DNA of 35,415 nt from NCBI GenBank assembly GCA_903829015.1, contig CAIKOJ010000181.1:1-35415 (forward strand). Reading direction: 5' to 3'. Shown in pieces: positions 1 through 8,410 of this stretch (the stretch's first letter is position 1; each line of letters starts with the position of its first letter). The DNA comes from an uncultured Bacteroidota bacterium. Its GTDB lineage: Bacteria > Bacteroidota > Bacteroidia > Chitinophagales > Chitinophagaceae. The notes under the pieces are model-generated. The model made no database searches and had not been told where the DNA came from. It was given only the letters and a program-made list of their open reading frames with translations. Position numbers and translations under genes: made by a program.

Positions 1-811
1 CATCTCCAGAATATGGATAGGATACATAATCAGCGGTACCTGCTACTCGCGTAATAATACCAGTACTAACAGTTATTTTTCGAATTGAGCGTGTTGAATC
101 ACTAAAATAGATATTTCCTACAGCATCTGTCCCTATTCCACCTTGAGGAATAACTGGGGTTGCAGTTGCAAGTACTCCTTCGCCCGTAATTCCAGATAAT
201 CCGGTACCAGCTATTGTCGTAATAATCCCAAAAGCGTCAATTTTTCGAATTTTACGTACATCTATAATATAAAAATTTCCAAATGGATCCATAATTCCTC
301 CACCACTCCCATTTACTTCAGCAGTTGTTGCAGGCCCACCATCTCCTAAAGAACCATAAATTCCGTTACCAACGAAAGTAGTTATTATACCTGTAGTTAA
401 ATTTAACTTTCTCCCCCTATTATTATAAGAGTCAGCGATATATAAATTACCGAAAATATCTGTACTAATCCATCCTGGATTATTAAGCTTAGCAGAAGTG
501 CCTAATATACTATCCCCGTTATAACCTGCAGTTCCTGTACCTGCGATAGTTGTAACAACACCAGTGAGAATATTTACCTTACGAATTCTTTGATTATTTC
601 CATCGGAAATGTATATGTTACCATGTATATCTGTGGCAATACATCCAAACCCACCAAATTCAGCTAATGTTGCAGGTCCTCCATCTCCCCAATATCCACC
701 ATGACCAATAACTCCTCCTGCAATAGTCGTAATTATCTGACAGTATAGAGATTCACTAATGTTAAAAATGAAACAAACTAAAAGTAAGGTTATTAATGAT
801 ATTTTTTTCAT
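1..811 (-). CDS. NHL-repeat secreted protein (3' end outside window)
   Basis: An open frame runs leftward from the ATG at 811 to the window edge without a stop, giving about 270 residues. Residues 1-24 look like a signal peptide (MKKIS, then a hydrophobic run). The rest is built of NHL-type beta-propeller units: the motif ITTIAGTG with a GDGGPAT-like continuation recurs four to five times, each followed by a block of the form D-x-x-GN-[IL]-Y-[IF]-[SA]-D and by RKI or RKV. Such propellers are usually extracellular binding modules in Bacteroidota, often with a T9SS sorting domain at the C-terminus. That end is not visible here, so secretion route and ligand are unknown. The start follows from the signal peptide; the other upstream ATG at 818 is out of frame and stops quickly. 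The fold call is firm, the function is not known. Confidence 0.8.
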   Translation of the reverse strand, partial: MKKISLITLLLVCFIFNISESLYCQIITTIAGGVIGHGGYWGDGGPATLAEFGGFGCIATDIHGNIYISDGNNQRIRKVNILTGVVTTIAGTGTAGYNGDSILGTSAKLNNPGWISTDIFGNLYIADSYNNRGRKLNLTTGIITTFVGNGIYGSLGDGGPATTAEVNGSGGGIMDPFGNFYIIDVRKIRKIDAFGIITTIAGTGLSGITGEGVLATATPVIPQGGIGTDAVGNIYFSDSTRSIRKITVSTGIITRVAGTADYVSYPYSGD

Positions 812-868
812 TATACATAACAGATAAACTATAGAAGTAAAATAATTATTAAAGGTGTAGTTGCATAC

Positions 869-1627
869 TTATTTAATAAATAACGGTCTTGTCCCCCACG
901 GTCCAGCAGGAGCTGTAGTATACAAAGCTCCTAGAGGTAGCGCAGGGTATACAACTAGTCCTGTCGGATCTACGGGGATATTCTGAATCACAAGCTCATT
1001 TACAAAGAAAGCTCCCAACCCACCTGGTATCGCAGCACCTACAAGCCCAGTTCCATACATACCAGTTCGAGCAAATCCCCCATCATTATTATTGTCACCA
1101 CCAAGTATAGCCGAACAATTACCTGTAACAATATTAAGTGATCCACTGAAAATACCTGCGTGTCTTATGGCGGGGCCAATGTAGTTTGCTTCGCCGCCGC
1201 CTATAGTGTGGAAAGAGGTTCGCACACCCACAGCGCTGTCTATTACGTTGGAACTGCCACCACCAATAAAACTCCATTCTGAGCCAGGCGTGCCGGGCGT
1301 TGCATTTCCAATATTGTTATGATCACCTCCGCCAATTGTGTTTGTGTCGCCGTGAACTGAATTGTTTGTGCCGCCGCCAATTACACTGGCTCCACCAATC
1401 GTAGTATTCTCAGAACCTCCCCCAATAAACGAAAAACTGTTATCGTCTATCCTATTGTGGAAGCCGGCCAATATCCCGTTATAACTATTTTGATCAGTTC
1501 TTGCTATTTCGTTATTACCGCCGCCACCAATTACGTTACCGATATTTGTGCCCACTGTTGCGCCCGGCAAGGTAATGATAGCATTATTCTGCCCGCCGCC
1601 AATCGTGTTTGATTCTTTCCCTTGCAT
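869..1627 (-). CDS. IGGG-repeat (YadA-head-like beta-roll) surface protein, probably 5'-truncated
   Basis: This 252-residue frame is made almost wholly of short degenerate repeats with the core [ST]-x-IGGG-x-x-N-x-I, about ten copies, spaced 10-25 residues. This is the pattern of left-handed beta-roll heads in trimeric adhesins and some tail-fibre-like proteins. The last 70 residues are non-repetitive and end in RPLFIK. There is no signal peptide and no anchor. The frame stays open for 15 codons upstream of the ATG, and those codons still look repeat-like (FGTIGRVNEN), until a TGA at 1673-1675. This suggests that the original N-terminus has been lost or lies in another frame. The NHL gene follows 57 bp downstream on the same strand. 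It could be a real short protein or a degraded adhesin; the function is unassigned. Confidence 0.6.
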   Translation of the reverse strand: MQGKESNTIGGGQNNAIITLPGATVGTNIGNVIGGGGNNEIARTDQNSYNGILAGFHNRIDDNSFSFIGGGSENTTIGGASVIGGGTNNSVHGDTNTIGGGDHNNIGNATPGTPGSEWSFIGGGSSNVIDSAVGVRTSFHTIGGGEANYIGPAIRHAGIFSGSLNIVTGNCSAILGGDNNNDGGFARTGMYGTGLVGAAIPGGLGAFFVNELVIQNIPVDPTGLVVYPALPLGALYTTAPAGPWGTRPLFIK

Positions 1628-1917
1628 AACATTCTCATTTACCCTGCCGATAGTGCCGAAATTAGTAAGTATTCAGCATATTTAAAAATAAAATTATTCA
1701 TGTTCTTATTTTGAAATGTTTAAATCTACTTGTATTGGTGATTATATTAGTATTTTAGTTTGGTTTGAAAAATCAGACTCTTTCTTCTAACGTAAACGTT
1801 GCCCTTTGTAATTCTGAGTATGTACCATATACGCAGAAAACTCCGGAAGAATTTAACAAACATCTGTCTCCATTTTGCTGTCACAAAGCCATAAATTGCA
1901 GTTCTAAACTAATTGAT

Positions 1918-2553
1918 ATGAGTTTGCATTTAGGAGATACAGTACCTGACTTTACAGCGATGACCACCAATGGTGAGATCAGTTTTCATGAATACCTGGG
2001 CGATAGCTGGGGTGTTTTGTTTTCGCACCCTGCTGATTATACGCCGGTATGTACCACCGAGCTGGGTATGACTTCTAAGCTGAAGGATGAGTTTGCGAAG
2101 AGGAATGTAAAGGTATTGGCGGTTAGTGTAGATCCTATAGACCAGCACCACGGCTGGGTAAAGGACATTAACGAAACACAGCATACCGTGGTTGACTTCC
2201 CTATCATTGCCGACCCGGAGCGTAAGGTGGCAACCTTGTATGACATGATACACCCAAATGCATCGGCAACAGCAACGGTAAGGTCGTTATTTATAATTGG
2301 GCCCGATAAGAAGCTGAAATTGTCTATCACCTATCCTGCGTCTACCGGCAGGAACTTTGTGGAGGTGCTGCGTGTGATAGATTCGCTGCAACTTACTGCC
2401 AATTACAGTGTGGCTACACCAGCCAACTGGAAGCCTGGTGAGGATGTAATTGTAGTGCCGTCAGTATCAACTGAAGATGCAATAAAGAAGTTTCCTAAGG
2501 GCGTGGAGGTGATAAAGCCTTACCTGCGGTATACGCCACAGCCTGATCTATAA
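1918..2553 (+). CDS. 1-Cys peroxiredoxin (Prx6 type)
   Basis: The 211-residue product reduces hydroperoxides in the cytoplasm. It starts MSLHLGDTVPDF, the usual N-terminus of Prx6-type enzymes. The peroxidatic site is HPADYTPVCTTE with Cys45, Thr42 and Pro43 in place, and the conserved Arg of the active site lies in TVRSLFIIGP. The C-terminal half (TPANWKPGEDVIVVPS) is the Prx6 dimerisation arm. The length fits the family (about 210-220). The frame is open upstream to a TTG at 1765, but that 51-residue extension has no family counterpart, so the ATG at 1918 is preferred. The gene converges on the GNAT gene with only 18 bp between the stops, and no clear terminator is visible there. The assignment is solid; the physiological reductant cannot be read from the sequence. 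Confidence 0.93.
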   Translation: MSLHLGDTVPDFTAMTTNGEISFHEYLGDSWGVLFSHPADYTPVCTTELGMTSKLKDEFAKRNVKVLAVSVDPIDQHHGWVKDINETQHTVVDFPIIADPERKVATLYDMIHPNASATATVRSLFIIGPDKKLKLSITYPASTGRNFVEVLRVIDSLQLTANYSVATPANWKPGEDVIVVPSVSTEDAIKKFPKGVEVIKPYLRYTPQPDL

Positions 2554-2571
2554 GAGAGCGGCTCCTTCTTT

Positions 2572-3078
2572 TTATTTCAGATCAAGCGAGTACAACCAGT
2601 AAACCACACCGAAGGGATTGTCGATCTCCCGCAGCCGTTTAAACCCGAGCTGCTCGTACATATGCACAGCAGGGGCCATCATCTCTGATGTGTGGAGTGC
2701 TATAGTATGTTCGCCCGTACGGACAGCTTCGTTGATGCAATGTTGTGTTAGGGCTTTTGCAATTCCGTTGCCGCGGTAATCGGGATGAACTCCAAGCTTC
2801 CTGATATAGCACCAGTCGGCAGGGTAAATATCGGTGGGGTTGCCATGAGGCATTAAATATACCGTGCCTACAATTGTTTCGTTGTGGGTGCAAACAAAAA
2901 CTGTGGACTTTTCGATGATTGCAGTGGCTTGTGCCTCGTCTTTCTGGTTTCTTTCCATGATGGCCCATTTATCGGGCTTGAGCACTTTCGAGAATTCGCT
3001 GTAGGCGAGTATCCCAAGAGATTTTAGCTGCTGCATGTCTGCTATCGATCCGGTTCTGTAATTGAGTTGTAGTTCCAT
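2572..3078 (-). CDS. GNAT-family N-acetyltransferase
   Basis: This is a 168-residue single-domain acetyl-CoA-dependent transferase. Motif A is clear around residues 93-108: LGVHPDYRGNGIAKAL contains the R-G-x-G-[IL]-A pyrophosphate loop. Before it lies the beta4 strand VGTVYLMP. Motif B follows as a helix plus ALHTSEMMAPAVHMYEQLGF, where the Tyr of MYEQLGFK is the common general-acid residue. No N-terminal signal or membrane segment is present, so it should be cytosolic. The acceptor substrate cannot be inferred: GNATs act on amino acids, polyamines, antibiotics and proteins. It is transcribed away from the PagL-like gene and towards the peroxiredoxin gene. The ATG at 3078 gives the usual beta1 start (MELQLNYRTG). 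Confidence 0.88.
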   Translation of the reverse strand: MELQLNYRTGSIADMQQLKSLGILAYSEFSKVLKPDKWAIMERNQKDEAQATAIIEKSTVFVCTHNETIVGTVYLMPHGNPTDIYPADWCYIRKLGVHPDYRGNGIAKALTQHCINEAVRTGEHTIALHTSEMMAPAVHMYEQLGFKRLREIDNPFGVVYWLYSLDLK

Positions 3079-3195
3079 ATTATTGGGCGTACATGAATAA
3101 ACGGGGTTCGGGGCAATTTATTACAGCCAGGTTATAAAAATTTGCCAGTGCCGTTAATTGGGATTTCATAGTATTTGCCGTTATTTTTGTTGGCT

Positions 3196-4332
3196 ATGGC
3201 CCTGGGGTGCAAATGGCTTTTGTCTGTTTTTTTATTGGTTTCGACGATTCCCGTCTATGCACAGGAAGATACCCTGATGAAGGGTATGGGACTGGAATGT
3301 AATTTTCTGGCCGGCAAGATCATCAAGCACACCCATAAATTCACTGCACCCATACCCAGTTCGTCGGAAGCATTGGATATGAACCTTGTTTGGCAAACCT
3401 ATGGTAAAAAAGACTGGCACCAAAGGTGGGGGTATCCGCAGGTGGGGTTGGGTATTACTTATACCGACTATGGGAACAACCTTGTTTTCGGGAAGTGCAT
3501 AGGTATTTACCCTAACATTCAGATACCGCTGGTACGTGGCAGGCAACTGGAATGGGTGGTAAGGATAGGTGATGGTATAGCTTACGTTACTAAAAAATAC
3601 AGCCGCAGCAATCCTGTTGATACCGTGAATACGGCTATAGGCACACACATCAACGATTTCGGCATTTTTATGACCGATCTAAGATACCGTATAGACAAGC
3701 ACTGGCAGGTGCAGTGCGGGGCTAACCTGACCCATATATCAAATGCCGATTACCACAATCCGAACCTGGGAGTGAATATGGTAGGTATGCATGTTGGTGT
3801 CAGGTATTTTCCGGAGGATAACAGGCCAACAAAAATAAAAAGGGATCTGCCTAAATTAAGTAACCGCTGGCTCACGCAGCTGAGGGTGGGAGTTGGGTTT
3901 AATGAAGCTAATGCCACGGGAAATCCGGAGCTGCCTACCTATGTAGTATCGTTGTACGAAAGCAGAAGGTGGGCAAGCAAAAACAAGCTATTTGCCGGAA
4001 TTGATTATGCATACCATGAGTCTACGTATGCGTTTTATAATACCTGGGGCATAAATATTGGTAAGGAGCGGGAAACGGCATGGGACGGAACCATATTTGT
4101 AGGAAATGAGTTTTTGGTAGGCAGGGTAGGCATAATAGCACAGGTAGGGTATTATTACCGGCTCACTTATCTGAAATACGGGAATGATAAGTTCAATGAA
4201 AAGCTGGGTGGTAATCTATACCTCATCAAACACGAGAAGGGCATTCTTAAAGAACTGTTCATAACGGCATTGCTCACCACCCATATGGCAGTTGCCGAAT
4301 ATGCCGAGTTTGGAATTGGTGCCGGCATTTAA
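3196..4332 (+). CDS. PagL-type acyloxyacyl hydrolase (lipid A 3-O-deacylase family), outer membrane
   Basis: From the ATG at 3196 the 378-residue protein has a clear signal peptide ending VYAQ. A TTG seven codons upstream (3175) would only lengthen the n-region. The body alternates amphipathic beta strands, as expected for an outer-membrane barrel. The family signature is near residues 180-194: the H-x-S-N-A motif (His180, Ser182, Asn183) followed by NPNLGVN. In PagL the catalytic triad is His, Ser and a Glu at about +14 from the His; here that position is Asn194, as I recall for many Bacteroidota homologues. About 150 further residues follow the catalytic barrel part, longer than the classic 150-residue PagL. 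The likely role is removal of an ester-linked acyl chain from lipid A. The family call is fairly sure, the activity is inferred. Confidence 0.75.
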   Translation: MALGCKWLLSVFLLVSTIPVYAQEDTLMKGMGLECNFLAGKIIKHTHKFTAPIPSSSEALDMNLVWQTYGKKDWHQRWGYPQVGLGITYTDYGNNLVFGKCIGIYPNIQIPLVRGRQLEWVVRIGDGIAYVTKKYSRSNPVDTVNTAIGTHINDFGIFMTDLRYRIDKHWQVQCGANLTHISNADYHNPNLGVNMVGMHVGVRYFPEDNRPTKIKRDLPKLSNRWLTQLRVGVGFNEANATGNPELPTYVVSLYESRRWASKNKLFAGIDYAYHESTYAFYNTWGINIGKERETAWDGTIFVGNEFLVGRVGIIAQVGYYYRLTYLKYGNDKFNEKLGGNLYLIKHEKGILKELFITALLTTHMAVAEYAEFGIGAGI

Positions 4333-4339
4333 ATAGGTA

Positions 4340-4371
4340 TTGGTGCATTTACCAAGGACTTTGTATATTTG
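4340..4371 (+). promoter_or_regulatory. Candidate Bacteroidota-type promoter for the Cys3-His membrane protein gene
   Basis: TTGG at 4340-4343 and TATATTTG at 4364-4371 match the Bacteroidota -33 (TTG) and -7 (TAnnTTTG) elements with a 20-bp spacer. The predicted transcript would start near 4378, about 90 nt upstream of the ATG at 4470. The match is by eye only. Confidence 0.4.
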
Positions 4372-4469
4372 ATTTATTCACTAATGGAAGAAATGATAAA
4401 TCAATAAAATTGGTATTTTAGATTAAATTTACCGTTTCGTTCCAGCTCTTATTTAAATTTTATGCCACT

Positions 4470-4952
4470 ATGAATATTAAGCGTATAATTCTTATTACGT
4501 TTTTGAGTTTTGCGGGAGGAATAGGGTTTGCGGCAGATGAAGTAAAGGATACATCTGAACAGAAAGATCTTCTGAGCGGAGTGAACGTGCAGTTGATACT
4601 GTTTCTGGTAGGAATGGTTTTGTTCGTTATTCTGGTTAGGAAGTTGTATGAGATCAGGGATGGTCATTCAAGAAGGAAGAAACAGCCTGCCGGCGGCGAA
4701 GTGAAGAATACGGGCTATGTACCGAAGTACTGGTTTCAGTGCAAGAACTGCCGGCTAACCATCAGAAAAGAAACAGTACCCAAAACGGCGGAATGCTACA
4801 ATGCCATAGACCACAATTGGACTCAACTTGGGGAGGTGGGCACAACGAAATATTTATGTAAGAACTGCAATACGCTCGTGAACACAAAAACAGAGCCGGT
4901 AGTTGAAAACTGTCCGCAGTCGGAGGTGCACAAATGGGAGAAACTGAATTAG
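4470..4952 (+). CDS. Membrane protein with two tandem CxxC-x14-C-x5-H motifs (putative zinc ribbons)
   Basis: I do not recognise a named family. The 160-residue protein has a signal peptide (residues 1-21, ending GFAA), a short linker, one transmembrane helix (about 38-57), a basic stretch (GHSRRKKQ) and then a soluble tail. The tail holds two copies of the same unit: Cys91, Cys94, Cys109, His115 and Cys130, Cys133, Cys148, His154. Both have spacing C-x2-C-x14-C-x5-H, and both close with a Trp two residues after the His (HNW, HKW). This looks like duplicated Zn-binding knuckles. The basic residues just after the helix suggest that the tail is cytoplasmic by the positive-inside rule. It stands alone between the PagL-like gene and a T9SS protein gene, so the context does not reveal a partner. 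Confidence 0.72.
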   Translation: MNIKRIILITFLSFAGGIGFAADEVKDTSEQKDLLSGVNVQLILFLVGMVLFVILVRKLYEIRDGHSRRKKQPAGGEVKNTGYVPKYWFQCKNCRLTIRKETVPKTAECYNAIDHNWTQLGEVGTTKYLCKNCNTLVNTKTEPVVENCPQSEVHKWEKLN

Positions 4953-5001
4953 CGTGAGCTGGTTTTTTTTCGTAATTTAACGTCTGTAAACCCTCAATTT
5001 T

Positions 5002-6279
5002 ATGAAAATAAGGACAAAGAAGTTGTGGTCGATAACACCCGGATTGATAACGCTGGTCATGCTTTTGGTAACTCAGCTGCCGTTTAATGCATCTGCTCAG
5101 ATCCCTTCATTCATTCCTACGGCAGGTTTGCGTGCATGGTACCCGTTTAGCGGGAATGCCAACGACAGCAGCGGCAATATGCGCCATGGTGCAGCATATG
5201 GTGGTGTTACCTACAGAACAGACAGGTTTGGTAATCCTAATCACAGTATGCGTGGAAATGCGGCATCTGCGGTGGATATTCCATGGCACAATTTCCCATT
5301 AGGTGATTCCTCGAGAAGTGTGTCTGTTTATTTCAGGATCGATTCTGCTTACCCGGGAGGCGGCAGGTCTTTGATCTCGTGGGGAAGCAATGTTATTGGT
5401 GGCAGGTTCGGTTTGTTTACAAACGATAGTATGATAGGGCTGGAGTACGTGAATGGCACGGTTCTAACCCGTTATGTACCAGACACCTTCTGGCATAACC
5501 TGATCGTAACTTATTCTATGGCCAGCGGCGGATCGGCAGGTGTTCAATTGTATTTTGATGGTATGCCGGTTGTGGCACCGATTATTACTACTCCTATTGC
5601 GTCGTTTAGTACCGACACCGGGTCGTGGCACAACATAGCGGGGGCGCTCTATTACGGGCCATTATACTCTGATAGCTGGAGTGGCGAAATTGATGACGTG
5701 GCAGTGTGGGACAGAGAACTTACTCCTTGTGAGGCACTTGAAATAGCATACAATGGTCAGGTGTATTCGGCGGGACATATTGAAGGTAAAGACACTCTTT
5801 GTCCTGGAGAGAATACGTTGCTGACTGTTGTGGGTGGGATTGGTGCAGGAACTTGGTCGGTTACCAATACTTCGGTTGCAACTATTAATTCAGGAGGTTT
5901 ACTTACGGGGCTTTTACCCGGTGTAGATACAGTGAAATATATAGTAGTGAACCCTTGCGGTAGCGACACTGCCATTTTTCCGATAAGGGTATTTACTCCT
6001 GCAAGATGTGAAGGGGCAGTACAGGGTGCCGAGGTGGGCCGACAGGGTTTGGTCATTTATCCGAATCCGGTTAGAGATAAGGTAAGCATAAGAGTGAATA
6101 CAGTTTGTGGCGAATCAATTCCTACCCATATTGTTGATATGAAGGGCAATAAAATAAAAGAGATGATATTGACTCCCAACCAGGAAGACGAGATCCAATT
6201 CGGTTTTCCAAGAGGCGTTTATATGGTTATTGCCCATACTTGCGCAGGTGATCTGGCCCAACGGATCAGGGTAGAATAG
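5002..6279 (+). CDS. Secreted LamG-domain protein with Ig-like domain and T9SS sorting domain
   Basis: This is a 425-residue extracellular protein. Residues 1-33 form a signal peptide (ending ASAQ). Residues about 40-250 are a LamG/concanavalin-like beta sandwich, opening with the typical AWYPFSGNANDSSGN and closing with GEIDDVAVWDRELTP. Residues about 258-335 form a Big2-like immunoglobulin domain, with GAGTWSVTNTSVATI and the closing strand DTVKYIVVN. The last 75 residues are a Por-type sorting domain: VIYPNPVRDKVSI, a central DMKGN and a final GVYMVIAHTCAG with a basic end. T9SS would move it across the outer membrane and cleave this tail. The LamG domain probably binds carbohydrate or another surface ligand. 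There are 49 bp to the preceding gene. Confidence 0.87.
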   Translation: MKIRTKKLWSITPGLITLVMLLVTQLPFNASAQIPSFIPTAGLRAWYPFSGNANDSSGNMRHGAAYGGVTYRTDRFGNPNHSMRGNAASAVDIPWHNFPLGDSSRSVSVYFRIDSAYPGGGRSLISWGSNVIGGRFGLFTNDSMIGLEYVNGTVLTRYVPDTFWHNLIVTYSMASGGSAGVQLYFDGMPVVAPIITTPIASFSTDTGSWHNIAGALYYGPLYSDSWSGEIDDVAVWDRELTPCEALEIAYNGQVYSAGHIEGKDTLCPGENTLLTVVGGIGAGTWSVTNTSVATINSGGLLTGLLPGVDTVKYIVVNPCGSDTAIFPIRVFTPARCEGAVQGAEVGRQGLVIYPNPVRDKVSIRVNTVCGESIPTHIVDMKGNKIKEMILTPNQEDEIQFGFPRGVYMVIAHTCAGDLAQRIRVE

Positions 6280-6409
6280 TAATTTTTCTACGCACAGCGG
6301 ATCATTTGGAAAGGTATTTGACCAAACGCCGCAATTACTTTTTATTGTTTAAATAATTGTAGCCAGAGTTTTAAAAATTAATGGTTTATTTTGGCACGGT
6401 ATCCCGTAG

Positions 6410-6604
6410 CTAAGGTCGCCGTTCGTGATCAGTTTACTGAAACGACAAGGCATTGTTCAGATTTCGCCGGAGCAAGGGCGCGAGTTCTTTTTAAACGAAC
6501 TAAGAAGTGCGAAAAGCGGCGAAGTAGAAGTAGTGGCAGGAGATGGGCCATGGAGAATACAAAAGGCACAGGCGGCGAAAGAAAGGAATTTAAGTAGTGA
6601 TTAA
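6410..6604 (+). pseudogene. Remnant resembling the C-terminus of a PKS-type ketoreductase domain
   Basis: Between a TAG at 6407 and a TAA ending at 6604 is a 64-codon frame. It reads as the end of a short-chain-reductase (KR) module of a type I polyketide or PUFA synthase: LLKRQGIVQISPEQGREFF, then a conserved-looking ELRSAKSGEVEVVAGDGPW, then a charged tail. No ATG precedes it; a GTG at 6425 is the only reasonable start. Upstream sequence to 6280 shows no continuous frame for the rest of such a domain. A longer frame in another register (6391-6597) has the composition of a shadow. The best reading is a decayed fragment of a large biosynthetic gene. The homology is recalled from motif shape and not from alignment, so confidence is moderate. 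Confidence 0.42.
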
Positions 6605-6664
6605 GTAAATAGAGAAAAGGGTATAAAAATCAAACACCTGTTTTTAGCAATTTTGAAGTGAATT

Positions 6665-7300
6665 ATGGCAATTGGATCGGATACAATAAGGGTGCATAAA
6701 ATTATATCCTCAATTTTTTTTGAAAATACTTACCTGATTGTAAATGAGGAGCTGGGTAGCGCTATTTTGGTAGACCCGGGCAGGAATACGTGGCAGCGGA
6801 TACAGCAGATAATTGGTACTGCTATCAGGATTGAAGGTATTTTTATTACACACGCCCATTTTGATCATGTATTCGATCTTGGTTTTGTAAAAGCCGAAGC
6901 GAATGCGCCGATTTATATGCACCGGATGGATGTGCCTCTGCTTCATGATTTTGTGCGTATGGCAATAAGTTACGACGCCACTTGCAAACCACTCCCTGAT
7001 GCAGATTTATTTTGGAGCGATGGGGAGGTTATCAGTTTGTGTGGATTGGAGTTTGAAGTTATCCATGTGCCGGGACATACGGCAGGAAGTGTTTGCATAA
7101 AATGGAAAGGCGGATTATTTACGGGCGACACATTGATGTTCAAAACTATTGGCGACTGTGCACAGGGTGGGCTTGATGAGTACATTGACGGGATCAAAAA
7201 TAAGTTGTTTACCCTGCCTGAAAGTTTGGTGATATATCCGGGACACAGTAAGTACAGCACTATAGGTGACGAGAAAAATTATAATCAGATTTTTCTTTGA
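6665..7300 (+). CDS. MBL-fold metallo-hydrolase (glyoxalase II-like)
   Basis: This 211-residue cytosolic protein has the metallo-beta-lactamase fold. The metal ligands are complete: HAHFDH at 63-68 (His63, His65, Asp67, His68), His138 in PGHTAGS, Asp155 in TGDTLM and His194 in YPGHS. The length and the order of motifs match the short hydroxyacylglutathione-hydrolase-like enzymes widespread in Bacteroidota, which lack the C-terminal substrate-binding helices of true glyoxalase II. The substrate is probably a thioester but is not certain. It starts at the ATG at 6665; no strong ribosome-binding site is visible. It stands after the KR remnant and before the SRAP gene with gaps of 60 and 179 bp, so it may be its own unit. 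Confidence 0.9.
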   Translation: MAIGSDTIRVHKIISSIFFENTYLIVNEELGSAILVDPGRNTWQRIQQIIGTAIRIEGIFITHAHFDHVFDLGFVKAEANAPIYMHRMDVPLLHDFVRMAISYDATCKPLPDADLFWSDGEVISLCGLEFEVIHVPGHTAGSVCIKWKGGLFTGDTLMFKTIGDCAQGGLDEYIDGIKNKLFTLPESLVIYPGHSKYSTIGDEKNYNQIFL

Positions 7301-7479
7301 TTAAAATATCATAAATGGGATCGCGCATACCGGGTGCCTGCTCCGGCTTTGCCCTACGAAAACGAAACAAATAGATCCCGCTTAAATGCTATTCTTTTGG
7401 GGTTATAGGTATGTGCTTTTGTAATAAGGTAGTAAGTGTATATTTACATTCTTGACTTTAGAACAGTCACAGTTGCCCC

Positions 7480-8202
7480 ATGTGTTACAAAACATCTACC
7501 CCAAACAAAGATCAGTTAGAAGGTTATTTTAACAAGCAGCAAGTAAAGCAAAACATGGTTGTCGACAACTTTGATCCGTACTTTCATGCCGATGGTTTTT
7601 TGCGCCCCTATCTGCCATTTACTGCCAATGAGGAAGAAAACAGGGTAGGTGTGGCGCGCTGGAAACTGCTACCATTTATAGTGAAGAACGAAGAAGAAGC
7701 CAACAAATACGCCAATACGCTGAATGCCAGATGCGAAGATGTGTTTGATAAGTTTAGTTACAAACATTACATAGGGAAAACACACGGCTTGCTGTGGGTA
7801 AATGGTTTCTTTGAGCCGCACCGACCCACACCTAAAGTAAGTGTGCCTTATTATATAAGGGCTATTAATTCTGAGCCCTTTACGCTGGGTTGTATATATG
7901 CCAACTGGGTAAACAAAGATACCGGTGAACTCATTAGAACCTTTAGTATCATTACCACTCCGCCCAACAAACTGCTGTCGGAAATACATACCGAGGGGCA
8001 GCGCATGCCACTGGTCATTCCACCCGAAAGCAGAACTGCCTGGCTGCACGCAACCAAGACGGACGATATTATTGACTTAATGAAGCCACTGCCTGATGGA
8101 TACCTTATCGGATATCAGGTTAACAACATAATCAATAAAGAGCGGGGGTTGAATACTGCGGAAACGTTGCTGCCGTTACAAAATTCGATGTTGTCATTGT
8201 AG
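7480..8202 (+). CDS. SRAP-domain protein (YedK/HMCES family), abasic-site DNA-protein crosslinker
   Basis: The 240-residue protein belongs to the SOS-response-associated peptidase family. These proteins cap abasic sites in single-stranded DNA with a thiazolidine crosslink formed by Cys2. Visible signature residues are Cys2 directly after the initiator Met, Asn82 and Arg84 in NARCED (canonically NARxET), Glu112 in NGFFEPH (canonically GFYEW) and His170 in IHTEGQRMP. Cys2 has to become N-terminal after Met removal, which fixes the ATG at 7480 as the start. It differs from the E. coli enzyme at the residues after the conserved Arg and Glu, as in other Bacteroidota copies as far as I recall. It has no operon partner, and I see no LexA box in the 179-bp upstream gap. 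Confidence 0.92.
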   Translation: MCYKTSTPNKDQLEGYFNKQQVKQNMVVDNFDPYFHADGFLRPYLPFTANEEENRVGVARWKLLPFIVKNEEEANKYANTLNARCEDVFDKFSYKHYIGKTHGLLWVNGFFEPHRPTPKVSVPYYIRAINSEPFTLGCIYANWVNKDTGELIRTFSIITTPPNKLLSEIHTEGQRMPLVIPPESRTAWLHATKTDDIIDLMKPLPDGYLIGYQVNNIINKERGLNTAETLLPLQNSMLSL

Positions 8203-8372
8203 TGAGTACTGCATCACAGTGAGAGGCTTAGCTATTTCTGCGATTTCTTGTTGTGGGGGTGAGGACAGTAATGAGCTTGATTCTTTCGGGTGCTTTTTGG
8301 TGGGAAATTAAGACAGGTAGACTTGAAATTGAACTTCCGTGTTATGAAAGCCTTTACAAAAGGAGTTTCATA

Positions 8373-8402
8373 GGTAGTTCCAGTTGCACACCTGGAACTA
8401 CC
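8373..8402 (-). terminator. Hairpin after the large minus-strand T9SS gene
   Basis: An 11-bp perfect stem (GGTAGTTCCAG at 8373-8383 with CTGGAACTACC at 8392-8402) encloses an 8-nt loop. It starts 8 bp beyond the stop codon of the minus-strand gene. The tract following it on that strand is not a clean U-run, so intrinsic termination is likely but not certain. Confidence 0.55.
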
Positions 8403-8410
8403 GGGCAAGA

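Noticed and set aside
1765-1917. 51-residue N-terminal extension of the peroxiredoxin frame from a TTG
   Set aside because: It has no family counterpart, begins with TTG and is AT-rich; the ATG at 1918 gives the canonical N-terminus.
6391-6597. 68-codon frame in another register over the KR-like remnant
   Set aside because: Arg/Lys-rich shadow composition; the KR-like register gives the meaningful sequence.
7317-7379. GGGATC and GATCCC framing about 63 nt, suggesting a tRNA or small structured RNA
   Set aside because: No T-loop GTTC motif, no D-arm or anticodon arm, and only a 6-bp closing stem.
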